A stretch of DNA of 27,504 nucleotides from Opitutus sp. GAS368 (GTDB lineage: Bacteria; Verrucomicrobiota; Verrucomicrobiia; Opitutales; Opitutaceae), in assembly GCA_945861235.1 (NCBI GenBank), contig CAMATV010000005.1, positions 1 through 27,504 of the forward strand, in the 5' to 3' direction. Both the position numbers and the translations under genes were made by a program. The notes below the pieces were generated by a model that worked only from the letters and a program-made list of their open reading frames with translations, was not told where the DNA came from and made no database searches. Below, in pieces: positions 16,190 through 24,178 of the stretch. Each line of letters opens with the position of its first letter. Positions within the stretch are counted from its first letter, which is position 1.

Positions 16190-18643
16190 ATGATTTTTTT
16201 GGCTGAACTTACTTTCTCCGGTTGGCACTGGCTCTGGCCGAGCGTGGCGATGGTGGGCGCGGCGGCGCTCGTGCTCGCGTGGAGCTACCGCGCCTCGGCG
16301 GCGCAGCCTTTGCGCGGGGTCTGCCTCGCGCTGAAGATCACGGGTATCGTCGCGCTCGCACTTTGCCTCTTGGAGCCATTGTGGCTCGGGCAACGCCCGC
16401 GGGCCGGGGCCAATCTCTTTGCCGTCGTGGCCGACAATAGCGCGGGTTTGCAGATCCACGACCGCGGCGAAGCGGCCAGTCGCGGTGATGGGCTGCGGGC
16501 GCTCGTGGACCCCACCGCGGCGGGCTGGCAGTCCTCGCTGGGTGATACGTTCGAACTGCGGCGCTACCTGTTTGATGCGCGATTGCAGGCAACCAATGAT
16601 TTTCACGAACTGGCGTTCGATGGCCGGTCGTCCGCGTTGGGTTCGGCACTGCGCACGTTGACGGAACGATTTCAGGGTCGTCCGCTGGCCGGCGTGTTGC
16701 TGTTCACCGATGGTAATGCGACGGACTTACCAGCTGGTGCGTTGCCCGACTTGAAGGGCCTGCCGCCGATTTACCCGGTGGTCATCGGCAAGCGTGATGC
16801 CGTGCGGGACATCGCCGTGCAGCAGGTGTCAGTGAGTCAAAGTGCTTTCGAAGACGCCCCGGTGTCGGTCCAAGCGGATATCACGGCGGCGGGTTATCGC
16901 GGCCAGCCGGTTGTGGCGCGGTTAATCGACCGCACGGGGAAAACGCTGCAAGAACAGTCGGCCGACGCTCGCGGTGATGGTGAGGCGGTGGCGTTTCGCT
17001 TTCAGCTAAAACCTGAGCAATCGGGTCTGTCGTTTTATCAAGTGCGGGTCGGTGCGCGGAGCGAGCTGGTGCCTGCGCTGGTGGCACCGCCGCCGGCGGC
17101 GACCGGAACACCTGCGACAACCGCGGCTGCGACGACTGCAGTGCCCGCGGTTGCCCCCAAGACGGACGAGGCCACGCTCGCGAACAACGCGCGCGTGATC
17201 GCGGTGAATCGGGGGCAGGGGCCGTTTCGCATTCTCTATGTTTCAGGCCGGCCGAATTGGGAGTTTAAGTTTCTCAACCGTGCTTTGATGAGCGACGAAC
17301 AGGTTCAGCTCGTGGGGTTGATCCGAGTCGCGAAACGCGAGCCGAAATTCGATTTCCGTGGGCGTGCGGGCGAGACGAGCAATCCGCTCTTCCGGGGCTT
17401 CGGCAATCAGTCGGCCGAGGAAGTGCAGGGTTACGATCAACCGGTGCTCGTGCGGCTCAATACGCGCGACGAGATCGAACTGCGCGCGGGATTTCCGCGC
17501 ACGGCGGAGGATTTGTTCGGGTATCACGCGGTGATTCTGGATGACCTGGAGGCGGAATTTTTTGCGCCGGAACAGGCCATGTTGTTGCAGAGATTTGTGT
17601 CCGAGCGGGGCGGCGGTTTTCTGATGCTCGGCGGCATGGAGTGTTTCCAAGAAGGTAAATACGTGCGCACGCCGATCGGTGATATGCTCCCGGTTTACCT
17701 CGACCGCGAGGCGCAGGCGACCGCGCCGCTCGGCCCGGTGCATCTGCAACTCGCGCGTGAAGGCTGGTTGCAGGCGTGGGCGCGGCTGCGTGACAACGAA
17801 GGCGACGAGCGGGCGCGGATCGACGCGATGCCGACGTTTGACGTGGTCAATCGCGTGCGTGCGCTCAAGCCCGGCGCGAGTGTGATCGCGAGCGTGCGCG
17901 ACGAGAAAGGCGAGGAATTGCCCGCATTGGCTGTGCAGCGTTTTGGCCGTGGCCGCACCGCGACGCTGATGATCGGTGATCTCTGGAAGTGGGGCATGAA
18001 AGATGCGGCGTCGCGTTTGGATATGGAGAAGGCGTGGCGGCAGCTCGCGCGTTGGCTGGTGGCCGATGTGCCCAATCGCGTCGATTGCGCGGTCGAGACG
18101 CTTGCCGCGGATGCGAACGGAGCGGTGCGCGTGCAGGTGCGCGTGCGCGATGAAAAATTTCAACCGGTGGATGATGCGGTGGTGGTGATCGACGTGGAGC
18201 CGGTGGTGTTCGCAGGCACCGCAGGAGCGACGGGGCCGGCGATCCGACTCGAGGCCGAGCCGGCACTCAGCGAACCGGGGCTTTATCAGGTGACCTATGT
18301 GCCGCGCCAGACCGGTGGCTACAAAGTCGTCGCGAGCGTGAAAAATCCGGCCGGCGCCGATCTCGGTCGCGCCGAAGCGGGCTGGAGCACTGACCTCGCG
18401 GCCGAGGAATTTCGCTCGCTCACCCCCAATGTTGCCCTGCTCGAAGACCTCGCACGGAAAACCGGTGGCGAAGTGATCTCCGCGGTTGATTTGGAGAAAT
18501 TCGCAAAACGTCTGCCGCAGTTGCGCGCCCCGGTGATGGAGACGTGGTCGTATCCGGCGTGGCATACGCCGCTCTTGTTCGGATTCGCGCTCGCGTGTTT
18601 GCTGGCGGAGTGGGGACTGCGGCGCTGGAAAGGGATGCCATGA
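16190..18643 (+). CDS. Membrane protein with degenerate vWA and GATase-like domain
   Basis: This 817-residue protein starts 1 nt after the DUF4175-like stop. Two N-terminal helices (~10-30 and ~38-60) and one C-terminal helix (~793-812) bracket a large extracytoplasmic part. The first domain (~75-215) resembles vWA: VVADNSAG (Asp82, Ser84) in place of DxSxS, and LLFTDGNATD near 171-180. The second MIDAS Ser is replaced by Gly, so metal binding is doubtful. A beta-rich linker with an Ala/Thr-rich stretch (~300-325) follows. A GATase-like segment (~443-530) contains GYHAVILDDLEAEFF and GGGFLMLGGMECFQEGKY, as in DUF1355-type proteins in similar operons; a catalytic Cys is not evident. It probably forms part of the same membrane complex as the BatA-like protein. 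Confidence 0.82.
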   Translation: MIFLAELTFSGWHWLWPSVAMVGAAALVLAWSYRASAAQPLRGVCLALKITGIVALALCLLEPLWLGQRPRAGANLFAVVADNSAGLQIHDRGEAASRGDGLRALVDPTAAGWQSSLGDTFELRRYLFDARLQATNDFHELAFDGRSSALGSALRTLTERFQGRPLAGVLLFTDGNATDLPAGALPDLKGLPPIYPVVIGKRDAVRDIAVQQVSVSQSAFEDAPVSVQADITAAGYRGQPVVARLIDRTGKTLQEQSADARGDGEAVAFRFQLKPEQSGLSFYQVRVGARSELVPALVAPPPAATGTPATTAAATTAVPAVAPKTDEATLANNARVIAVNRGQGPFRILYVSGRPNWEFKFLNRALMSDEQVQLVGLIRVAKREPKFDFRGRAGETSNPLFRGFGNQSAEEVQGYDQPVLVRLNTRDEIELRAGFPRTAEDLFGYHAVILDDLEAEFFAPEQAMLLQRFVSERGGGFLMLGGMECFQEGKYVRTPIGDMLPVYLDREAQATAPLGPVHLQLAREGWLQAWARLRDNEGDERARIDAMPTFDVVNRVRALKPGASVIASVRDEKGEELPALAVQRFGRGRTATLMIGDLWKWGMKDAASRLDMEKAWRQLARWLVADVPNRVDCAVETLAADANGAVRVQVRVRDEKFQPVDDAVVVIDVEPVVFAGTAGATGPAIRLEAEPALSEPGLYQVTYVPRQTGGYKVVASVKNPAGADLGRAEAGWSTDLAAEEFRSLTPNVALLEDLARKTGGEVISAVDLEKFAKRLPQLRAPVMETWSYPAWHTPLLFGFALACLLAEWGLRRWKGMP

Positions 18644-19596
18644 AAACTCGATTTTTTTGGATGCTGTTTGTCCTGTTGGCTGCGGGGACGCGCAGCGTCG
18701 CGAATGAACGCGCGACGGTCATCGTGGTCGTGGGTGCGCCCGGTGAGGATGAGTATGCCACGGTGTTTGCGCAGCAGGTTGAGGCGTGGAAGAAAGTCTG
18801 CGCGCAGGCGGGGGCGAAGCCGATTGTGATCGGTGCGGAGGTCAACGACGCGACGTCGGATCGCGACCGTGTGAAGCTAGCGTTGGAAGCTGAAACGAAA
18901 ACCGGTGCGGACGAACTTTGGATCGTGTTGGTGGGCCACGGTACCTTTAACGGCAAAGAGGCGAAGTTCAATTTACGCGGGCTCGATCTCGCCGCGACGG
19001 ACTTGGCCGAGTGGCTGAAGCCGTTTCAACGTCCGCTCGCGATCATCGACACGGCGTCGGCCAGTGCGCCGTTTCTCAGTAAACTCGCCGGCAAGGGCCG
19101 CGTGGTCGTGAGCTCGACGCGCAGCGGGAACGAGCAAAACTACGCGCGGTTTGGAAAGTTTTTTGCGGAAGCGATCGGCGATCCCAAGAGCGATCTCGAC
19201 AAGGATGGACAGATTTCACTGTTGGAAGCGTTTCTCAGCGGCTCCCAGAGGACGGCGGAGTTCTACAAAACGGAAGGTCGGCTCGCAACGGAGCACGCCT
19301 TGATGGATGATAATGGTGACGGACTCGGCACGCCAGCCGACTGGTTCCGCGGAGTGCGGGCGACGAAACAGGCCAAGGACGGGGCCACGCTCGACGGGAC
19401 CCGGGCGCACCAATTTCACCTCGTGCGCAGTACCGCCGAGCAGCAGTTGCCGAGCGCAGCGCGGGCGCGACGGGATGCGCTGGAGTTGCAGATCGCCAAG
19501 CTGCGCGAAGGTAAAGCGAAGATGGCAGCAGCGAAATATTTCGCTGAGCTGGAGAAGCTGTTGTTAGAGCTGGCGGCGGTCTACGAAGGAACGTGA
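18640..19596 (+). CDS. Exported caspase-like (C13-type) protein with EF-hands, probably catalytically dead
   Basis: This 318-residue protein carries an N-terminal signal peptide (KTRFFWMLFVLLAAGTRSVA). The core resembles the caspase-fold C13/legumain-GPI8 group: LWIVLVGHG with His100, then AIIDTASAS (Asp137-Ser142). In active members the second motif reads D-x-C-x-x; here Ala139/Ser140 occupy that spot, so the catalytic Cys seems missing. A canonical EF-hand loop lies at 185-196 (DLDKDGQISLLE) and a second Ca-binding-like loop at 223-230 (DDNGDGLG). A helical, charged C-terminus ends the protein. The start at 18640 overlaps the upstream stop (ATGA). It is the last gene of the block. Fold assignment is from motif pattern and may be wrong; a different nucleophile (Ser140) cannot be excluded. 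Confidence 0.75.
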   Translation: MKTRFFWMLFVLLAAGTRSVANERATVIVVVGAPGEDEYATVFAQQVEAWKKVCAQAGAKPIVIGAEVNDATSDRDRVKLALEAETKTGADELWIVLVGHGTFNGKEAKFNLRGLDLAATDLAEWLKPFQRPLAIIDTASASAPFLSKLAGKGRVVVSSTRSGNEQNYARFGKFFAEAIGDPKSDLDKDGQISLLEAFLSGSQRTAEFYKTEGRLATEHALMDDNGDGLGTPADWFRGVRATKQAKDGATLDGTRAHQFHLVRSTAEQQLPSAARARRDALELQIAKLREGKAKMAAAKYFAELEKLLLELAAVYEGT

Positions 19597-19612
19597 TCGG
19601 TCGTCCGAAAAA

Positions 19613-19641
19613 TTGACGTGGCGCCGGGGCGCACGGATTGT
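19613..19641 (+). promoter_or_regulatory. Possible promoter of the adenine deaminase-like gene
   Basis: TTGACG (19613-19618) is close to the -35 consensus. A weak GATTGT follows at 17 nt (19636-19641). If used, the message starts near 19648, which fits an ATG start at 19654 or 19690 and argues against the upstream GTG at 19618. Confidence 0.28.
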
Positions 19642-19689
19642 TTGCTTGCGGTCATGCTCACCCGCTTCTCGGTCGCCCCGCTGCACACC

Positions 19690-21450
19690 ATGACCCGCTC
19701 GCTCGCCGGCGTCGCGATGGGGCGGACCGCGCCCGACCTCGTGATCACCGGTGCTCGTGTGCTTTCGACCTACACTGAACGCATCCACGCGGATCGGGAG
19801 GTGTGGATCAAGGGCGGCCGGATCGCGACGGTGAAGCCAGCGGGGTCCTACAAGAAATCGCAGCTCGCGGGTGCGAAGCTCTACGAAGCGCGAGGCGGGA
19901 TCTTGGCGCCCGGCTTGGTCGATCCGCATGTGCACATCGAGAGCAGCATGATGACAGCCTGTGCGTTTGCGGAGGCGGCGCTGCTCAATGGCACGACGAC
20001 GGTGTTCTGCGACAGTCACGAGATCGGCAACGTGTGCGACGTGGCCGGGATTGAGTGGATGCTCGAGGATGCGCGGCGCGCGCCGCTGTCGGTTTTCCTG
20101 ACCGTGCCGAGCACGGTGCCGGCCACGAATGCGACGCTGGAGACGGCGGGCGGCGATCTCACGCCGGCGAAGATCGGTCGCATTTTCGACCAGTGGCCCG
20201 AGGCTGCCGCGTTGGGCGAGAAGATGGACTACGTGTCCGTTGCCCTCGGCGACGAACGGAGTCACGGCGTGCTCGCGGAGGCTTTGAAGCGGGGCAAGCC
20301 GGTCTGCGGGCACATCTATGGGCGCGACTTTGTAGCGGCCGGGGCGGCGAGCGGCATCACGGACACCCACGAGTCCATCGACCGGGAGATCGCGAACGAT
20401 TTTCTGGAAAATGGCGTCTGGATTTTCTTGCGCGGCGGGAATCCGACGACGCCGTGGCACTCGCTGCCGCAGGCGATCAAGGCCGTGACCGAACTCGGTG
20501 CGAATCCGAAGCGCGTCTGCGTGTGCACCGACGACCGCGATGCCGACGACCTGTTTCTCTTCGGCATGGACTGGGTCGTGCGCCAGGCGGTGGCGGCGGG
20601 TCTGCCGACGACGACGGCGTGGAGCTTGGGGTCGTTGCACCCGGCGACGCGCTACGCGATGGATGGGGATTTCGGCGGACTCGCGCCGGCGCGCCGCGCG
20701 GATATCGTGCTACTCAATGATGCCCTCGAAGTCCAAAACACGTGGTATGGTGGCGAACTGGTCGTCGAGCGCCGCAAGATCACGCCGCTCCTTGAGCAAG
20801 CGCTGAGCAAGCCCTATCGGTATCCGCGCGCCGCTTACTCGACCGTGAAGCTCCCGCGCAAAGTCACGTTGACGCCGCCGCTGCCGGCTAAGCCCGTGAC
20901 GGCGAATGTCATTCGCGTCGTGCCTCCGGGGATCGTCACGGCGCATGATCGAGTGGCGCTCGCGCCGGCGTCGTCGTGGGCCGACCACCTAGCGAAGCAC
21001 GAGGTGTGTTTCCTCACGGTCGTCGAACGCCACGGAAAAACGGGTGGGGTGGGTTATGGTTTGCTGCGCGATTTCGGGCTCACCGACGGTGCGGTGGCGA
21101 GCAGTGTGGGCCATGATGCCCATAACATCGTCCTCGCTGGCACCAACGAGCAGGACATGCAGCTCGCGTTGGCGACGGTGAAAAAAATGCGTGGCGGCGT
21201 CAGCGTGGTGCGCGGCGGGCGAGTGCTCGCGAGCGTCGCGTTGCCCATCGCGGGATTGCTTTCTGACCAGCGGGCGCCGGTCGTGGCCAAGGAGACGACC
21301 GCGTTGAAGCGCGCCTGGAAAAAACTCGGCTGCAAAGTGCCCTACATGGGCTTTAATTTGCTGCCACTGTCCGTAATTCCGGAACTGCGGCTGACCGACA
21401 AGGGCTTGGTTGATGTTCTCGGCATGAAGATAGTGCCATTGTTTGCATGA
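19690..21450 (+). CDS. ade: Adenine deaminase-like amidohydrolase
   Basis: At 586 residues it has the usual length for Ade-type enzymes, which convert adenine to hypoxanthine and ammonia in purine salvage. An N-terminal beta segment (DLVITGARVLSTYTERI) leads to HVHIESS (His80, His82, Glu84 metal site). FCDSHEIGNV, VCGHIYG, TDTHES and VCTDDRDADDL follow, and the typical C-terminal domain has VGHDAHNIVLAG. Some conserved positions differ from classical Ade: the CDxHE segment has Ser, and a FLRGG segment stands where REGS is usual. Specificity is therefore not certain. Starts at 19618 (GTG) and 19654 (ATG) are also in frame; 19690 is chosen because its length and N-terminus match the family, though none has a good ribosome site. 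The AzgA-type purine permease gene lies downstream on the other strand, supporting a purine role. Confidence 0.78.
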   Translation: MTRSLAGVAMGRTAPDLVITGARVLSTYTERIHADREVWIKGGRIATVKPAGSYKKSQLAGAKLYEARGGILAPGLVDPHVHIESSMMTACAFAEAALLNGTTTVFCDSHEIGNVCDVAGIEWMLEDARRAPLSVFLTVPSTVPATNATLETAGGDLTPAKIGRIFDQWPEAAALGEKMDYVSVALGDERSHGVLAEALKRGKPVCGHIYGRDFVAAGAASGITDTHESIDREIANDFLENGVWIFLRGGNPTTPWHSLPQAIKAVTELGANPKRVCVCTDDRDADDLFLFGMDWVVRQAVAAGLPTTTAWSLGSLHPATRYAMDGDFGGLAPARRADIVLLNDALEVQNTWYGGELVVERRKITPLLEQALSKPYRYPRAAYSTVKLPRKVTLTPPLPAKPVTANVIRVVPPGIVTAHDRVALAPASSWADHLAKHEVCFLTVVERHGKTGGVGYGLLRDFGLTDGAVASSVGHDAHNIVLAGTNEQDMQLALATVKKMRGGVSVVRGGRVLASVALPIAGLLSDQRAPVVAKETTALKRAWKKLGCKVPYMGFNLLPLSVIPELRLTDKGLVDVLGMKIVPLFA

Positions 21451-21549
21451 CCCTTGAGCGTGTCCTCGGCGGCAGCTGATCGGGTTTTTATATAAACTGA
21501 GCGAGCGCTTTTTTTGGCGTACGGGTCGCTACGTCACAGGGTGATTACC
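21451..21549 (+). other. Leader region with AT-rich palindrome and T7 run
   Basis: TTTATATAAA (21487-21496) is a perfect palindrome in an otherwise GC-rich sequence and may be a -10 region (TATAAA) for the small ORF at 21550; no -35 box is clear. A weak AGCG-AG-CGCT stem with seven Ts (21501-21515) could help end the deaminase transcript. Both readings are tentative. Confidence 0.3.
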
Positions 21550-21836
21550 ATGACCACCCTTAAATCCCGCCAAGTCCTCGCGGCCCTGACTTTTACCGGT
21601 CTCGCCGCGATTGCTCAGCTTACCGCGCAGACTGCGCCAGCCAAACGGGCCGGTGACGTCGTCACGATAAGTAAGTTCGAAGGAAAGGATGAGCCGATCG
21701 CTCAGCAGATTCTGCCGACCGCCTGGCCCCTATCAACGGGCTTCGCGTGGTTGATCAGGGCCGACTGACGACCGTAGACTTGCCGGTGCTGGTGGAGAAG
21801 ACGAACCGGCTGGCGGCGCGACTGGTGGGCGAGTGA
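21550..21836 (+). pseudogene. Frameshifted remnant of a small secreted protein
   Basis: The first frame starts at ATG 21550 (an in-frame ATG at 21514 also exists) and encodes a signal-peptide-like start: MTTLKSRQVLAALTF, a hydrophobic stretch and an AQTA cleavage-like site, then GDVVTISKFEGKDEPIAQQ, and stops near 21768. In another frame (-1 relative to the first) a coding-like tail runs from about 21725 to a stop at 21834-21836: PINGLRVVDQG, then LPVLVEKTNRLAARLVGE. The two halves look like parts of one gene broken by a frameshift near 21725. The N-terminus is faintly like the start of TonB-dependent receptors of this phylum, but far too short. Family not recognised. An assembly error is possible; decay is equally likely. 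Confidence 0.4.
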
Positions 21837-21839
21837 GGC

Positions 21840-21893
21840 GGACTTCAGGTCGCTTTTTGAGCGGTGCGGTTCACCGGAGATCGACTGAAGTCC
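21840..21893. repeat. Nested hairpin just past the permease stop
   Basis: GGACTTCAG (21840-21848) pairs with CTGAAGTCC (21885-21893); TCG/CGA extend the stem past a bulged G. Inside, CGGTG (21862-21866) and CACCG (21872-21876) form a second stem. No T-run lies downstream on either strand in a terminator position. It lies 8 nt beyond the permease stop, so it could protect the 3' end of that mRNA or be a dispersed palindromic repeat. Confidence 0.55.
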
Positions 21894-21900
21894 ACCCTCC

Positions 21901-23316
21901 TTAAACGAACAAGCGGTGGAAAATGTGGAAAAAGAACATCGCGGCCAGTACGTAGGTGAAAGTCGGGAGGCTCTTGGCGCGGCCGGTGCAAAGCGCCAGG
22001 AAGGTCAGCGCGATCACGCCGAGGCCGAGACCCTCGGCGTTGCTGAATGTAAGGGGTATGCAAAGAATCGTGACGACCGCGGGCATCGTCTCTGCGAAGT
22101 CGTCGAGTTTGATTTCGGCCACCGTCTGAAACATGAAGACACCGACAATCACGAGTGCGGGCGCGGTGGCCGCGGCGGGGATGATCGAGATCAACGGCGT
22201 TAGGAAGAGCGCGAGGAGGAAGCACATGGCCGTGCTCACCGCGGTGAGTCCGGTGCGTCCGCCGGCTTCGACGCCCGCGGCTGATTCGATGTAGCTCACG
22301 ACGGTCGAGGTGCCGAGGAGCGAGCTGAGGATGGCGGCGAACGAATCGGCGACCAAGGCGCGGCCGGCTTTCGGCAGCGAGCCATCGGGGCGAAGGAGTC
22401 CCGCGCGTTTGGTGACGCCAATTAGAGTGCCGATATTATCGAACATATCGATGATCAGCAGCGTGAGTATGATCGGCAGGGCCTTCGCGAAATTCTCGAG
22501 GATGAATTTGAAATCGAGCTTGAGCATCACCGGCTCGGGCGAAGCGGGCAGGGAGAAAATCCCGGTTGGCAGCGCGGTGACGTGGCCGCCCTTGCCGTCG
22601 GGGACGAAGAGACCGACGAGCGTCACGGCAGCGATTGAGAGCACGATTGCGCCCGGCACGCGGCGGGCGACGAGCACGGCGGTGAGCATGATGCCGTAGA
22701 ATACGAGAGCGACCGCGGGGGAACCGAAGTCACCTTGGGTGACCAACGTGGCTTTGCTCGCGACGACGTGGCCCGCGTTCTTTAATCCGATGAACGCAAT
22801 GATGAGTCCGACGCCGCAGGTGATGGCGATCTTGAGCGAGTAGGGGATGGAGTTGACGATTTTCTCCCGGAGGCCGGAAAGTGAAAGCAGGAGAAACATC
22901 ACGCCGTTGGCAAAGACGAGGCCGAGCGCGGATTGCCACGGGACGCCGGCGCCGAGACAAACGGTATACGTGAAGTAGGCGTTGATTCCCATCCCGGGCG
23001 CGAGGGCGAGGGGAAAATTCGTCATGAAAGCCATGAGCAGCGTGCTGATGGCAGCCGTGATTGCGGTGACGGTGACCACGGCCGCCTGCGGCATTCCGGC
23101 GTCTTTCAAGATCAGGGGATTGACTGCGAGGATATAGGCCAACGCGGTGAACGTCGTGAGCCCGGCCTGCAACTCGCGTCCGACGGTGGTCTGGTGCTGA
23201 TCGAGTTTGAAGATTCGGTTGAGCGTGGGGAAAAAATGACGGGTGCTGACAGAGATGCCGATTGCGCGACCGCGGGGAACGAGCGACTTTAGCAATTCGC
23301 GCGCCATGAAAGTCAT
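21901..23316 (-). CDS. AzgA-type NCS2 purine permease
   Basis: At 471 residues with about twelve or more membrane segments, it fits the AzgA/PbuG branch of the nucleobase-cation symporter-2 family, which imports adenine, guanine or hypoxanthine with protons. Diagnostic segments are GRELQAGLTTFTALAYILAVNP, APGMGINAYFTYTV, IDMFDNIGTLIGV and TSTVVSYIESAAGVEAGG. The N-terminus has ~30 extra residues before the usual start (near LNRIFKLDQHQ). The only ATGs available are at 23316 and 23307, and both overlap the divergent amidohydrolase start. No internal GTG or TTG was found. It converges on the adenine deaminase-like gene across a 450-nt gap, which suggests a shared purine salvage role without shared transcription. 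Confidence 0.9.
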   Translation of the reverse strand: MTFMARELLKSLVPRGRAIGISVSTRHFFPTLNRIFKLDQHQTTVGRELQAGLTTFTALAYILAVNPLILKDAGMPQAAVVTVTAITAAISTLLMAFMTNFPLALAPGMGINAYFTYTVCLGAGVPWQSALGLVFANGVMFLLLSLSGLREKIVNSIPYSLKIAITCGVGLIIAFIGLKNAGHVVASKATLVTQGDFGSPAVALVFYGIMLTAVLVARRVPGAIVLSIAAVTLVGLFVPDGKGGHVTALPTGIFSLPASPEPVMLKLDFKFILENFAKALPIILTLLIIDMFDNIGTLIGVTKRAGLLRPDGSLPKAGRALVADSFAAILSSLLGTSTVVSYIESAAGVEAGGRTGLTAVSTAMCFLLALFLTPLISIIPAAATAPALVIVGVFMFQTVAEIKLDDFAETMPAVVTILCIPLTFSNAEGLGLGVIALTFLALCTGRAKSLPTFTYVLAAMFFFHIFHRLFV

Positions 23317-24178
23317 CGACAGCCACGTCCACCTCTATCCTGCCGAACTCAATGCGGACCCGGCCGCGTGGGCGCTCAAGCGGGGCGAGCCCCACTGGGC
23401 TAAATTGTGCACCCGTCGGCGCAAAGATGGGGTCGCGGTGCAGGGATTCCCGCGGGTCGACGACCTGCTGCGTGAAATGGACCGTGCGGGCGTCGAACGC
23501 GCGGTGTTGCTGGGCTGGTATTGGGAACAGGCCGAAACCTGTGTCTGGCAAAACCGATTTTACGGCCGCTGTGTGCGTGAACACCCGGATCGCCTGCTCG
23601 CCTACGCCACGATTCACCCGGGGGCGGGGCATTGGCCGACGCTGGGGGAGCTGCATCGGGCGCGGGACGAAGGGTTGGTGGGAATTGGCGAGTTGTCTCC
23701 GCATTCCCAGGGCTACGGCGTGGACGATCCGGTGTTGCGCGAGGTGCTGACGCTCGCCGCAGATTGGAAGATGCCGGTGAACCTGCATGTGACCGATCCG
23801 GACGGTGACAACTATCCCGGGCGTATCGAGACGCCCCTGACGGATTTTGTGCGGCTGGCGCGGACGTTTCCCCAAACAAAATTCACGCTCGCCCATTGGG
23901 GTGGTCGGTTGCCACTGGTGGACCCGGAGGCGCGCGACCTCCATAATGTCTATTATGATACGGCGGCCTCACCGCTCCTCTACGGGAGCGACATTTGGGG
24001 GCGTTTCGCCGCAGCGGTGCCGCCCGAGCGCATGATTTTCGGGTCCGATTACCCGCTGAACGTTTACCCGAAGCTCGGCGCCGAGCCGGAGATGTCGCGG
24101 ATGATCGCCGAGGCGCGGGCGGCCGGCGCCGGTGACGCGATCATGCGCGAAAATGCGCTGCGTCTTTTTACGCGGTAA
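23306..24178 (+). CDS. Amidohydrolase-2 family metal-dependent hydrolase
   Basis: This 290-residue TIM-barrel protein starts with VIDSHVHLYP (His7, His9 metal site). It has the PGAGHWPTLGELH and GIGELSPH segments, PVNLHVTDP and LAHWGGRLPLVDP with His ligands, and ends with FGSDYPLNVYP carrying the metal Asp. This is the PF04909 pattern (decarboxylases or hydrolases of cyclic and aromatic substrates). Substrate cannot be assigned. The frame is open to 23243, but the HVH motif at residue 7 matches the family start at 23306. The start faces the permease start on the other strand. The stop overlaps the amidase gene by 11 bp. Confidence 0.88.
   Translation: MKVIDSHVHLYPAELNADPAAWALKRGEPHWAKLCTRRRKDGVAVQGFPRVDDLLREMDRAGVERAVLLGWYWEQAETCVWQNRFYGRCVREHPDRLLAYATIHPGAGHWPTLGELHRARDEGLVGIGELSPHSQGYGVDDPVLREVLTLAADWKMPVNLHVTDPDGDNYPGRIETPLTDFVRLARTFPQTKFTLAHWGGRLPLVDPEARDLHNVYYDTAASPLLYGSDIWGRFAAAVPPERMIFGSDYPLNVYPKLGAEPEMSRMIAEARAAGAGDAIMRENALRLFTR

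Noticed and set aside
17243..18565. Long minus-strand ORF (440 aa) opposite the vWA/GATase-like gene
   Set aside because: His/Arg-rich shadow sequence; the plus strand has the recognisable domains and coupled junctions.
19618..19689. GTG or ATG starts upstream for the adenine deaminase-like gene
   Set aside because: The added N-terminus has no family match and the GTG would overlap the possible -35 box. The ATG at 19654 cannot be fully excluded.
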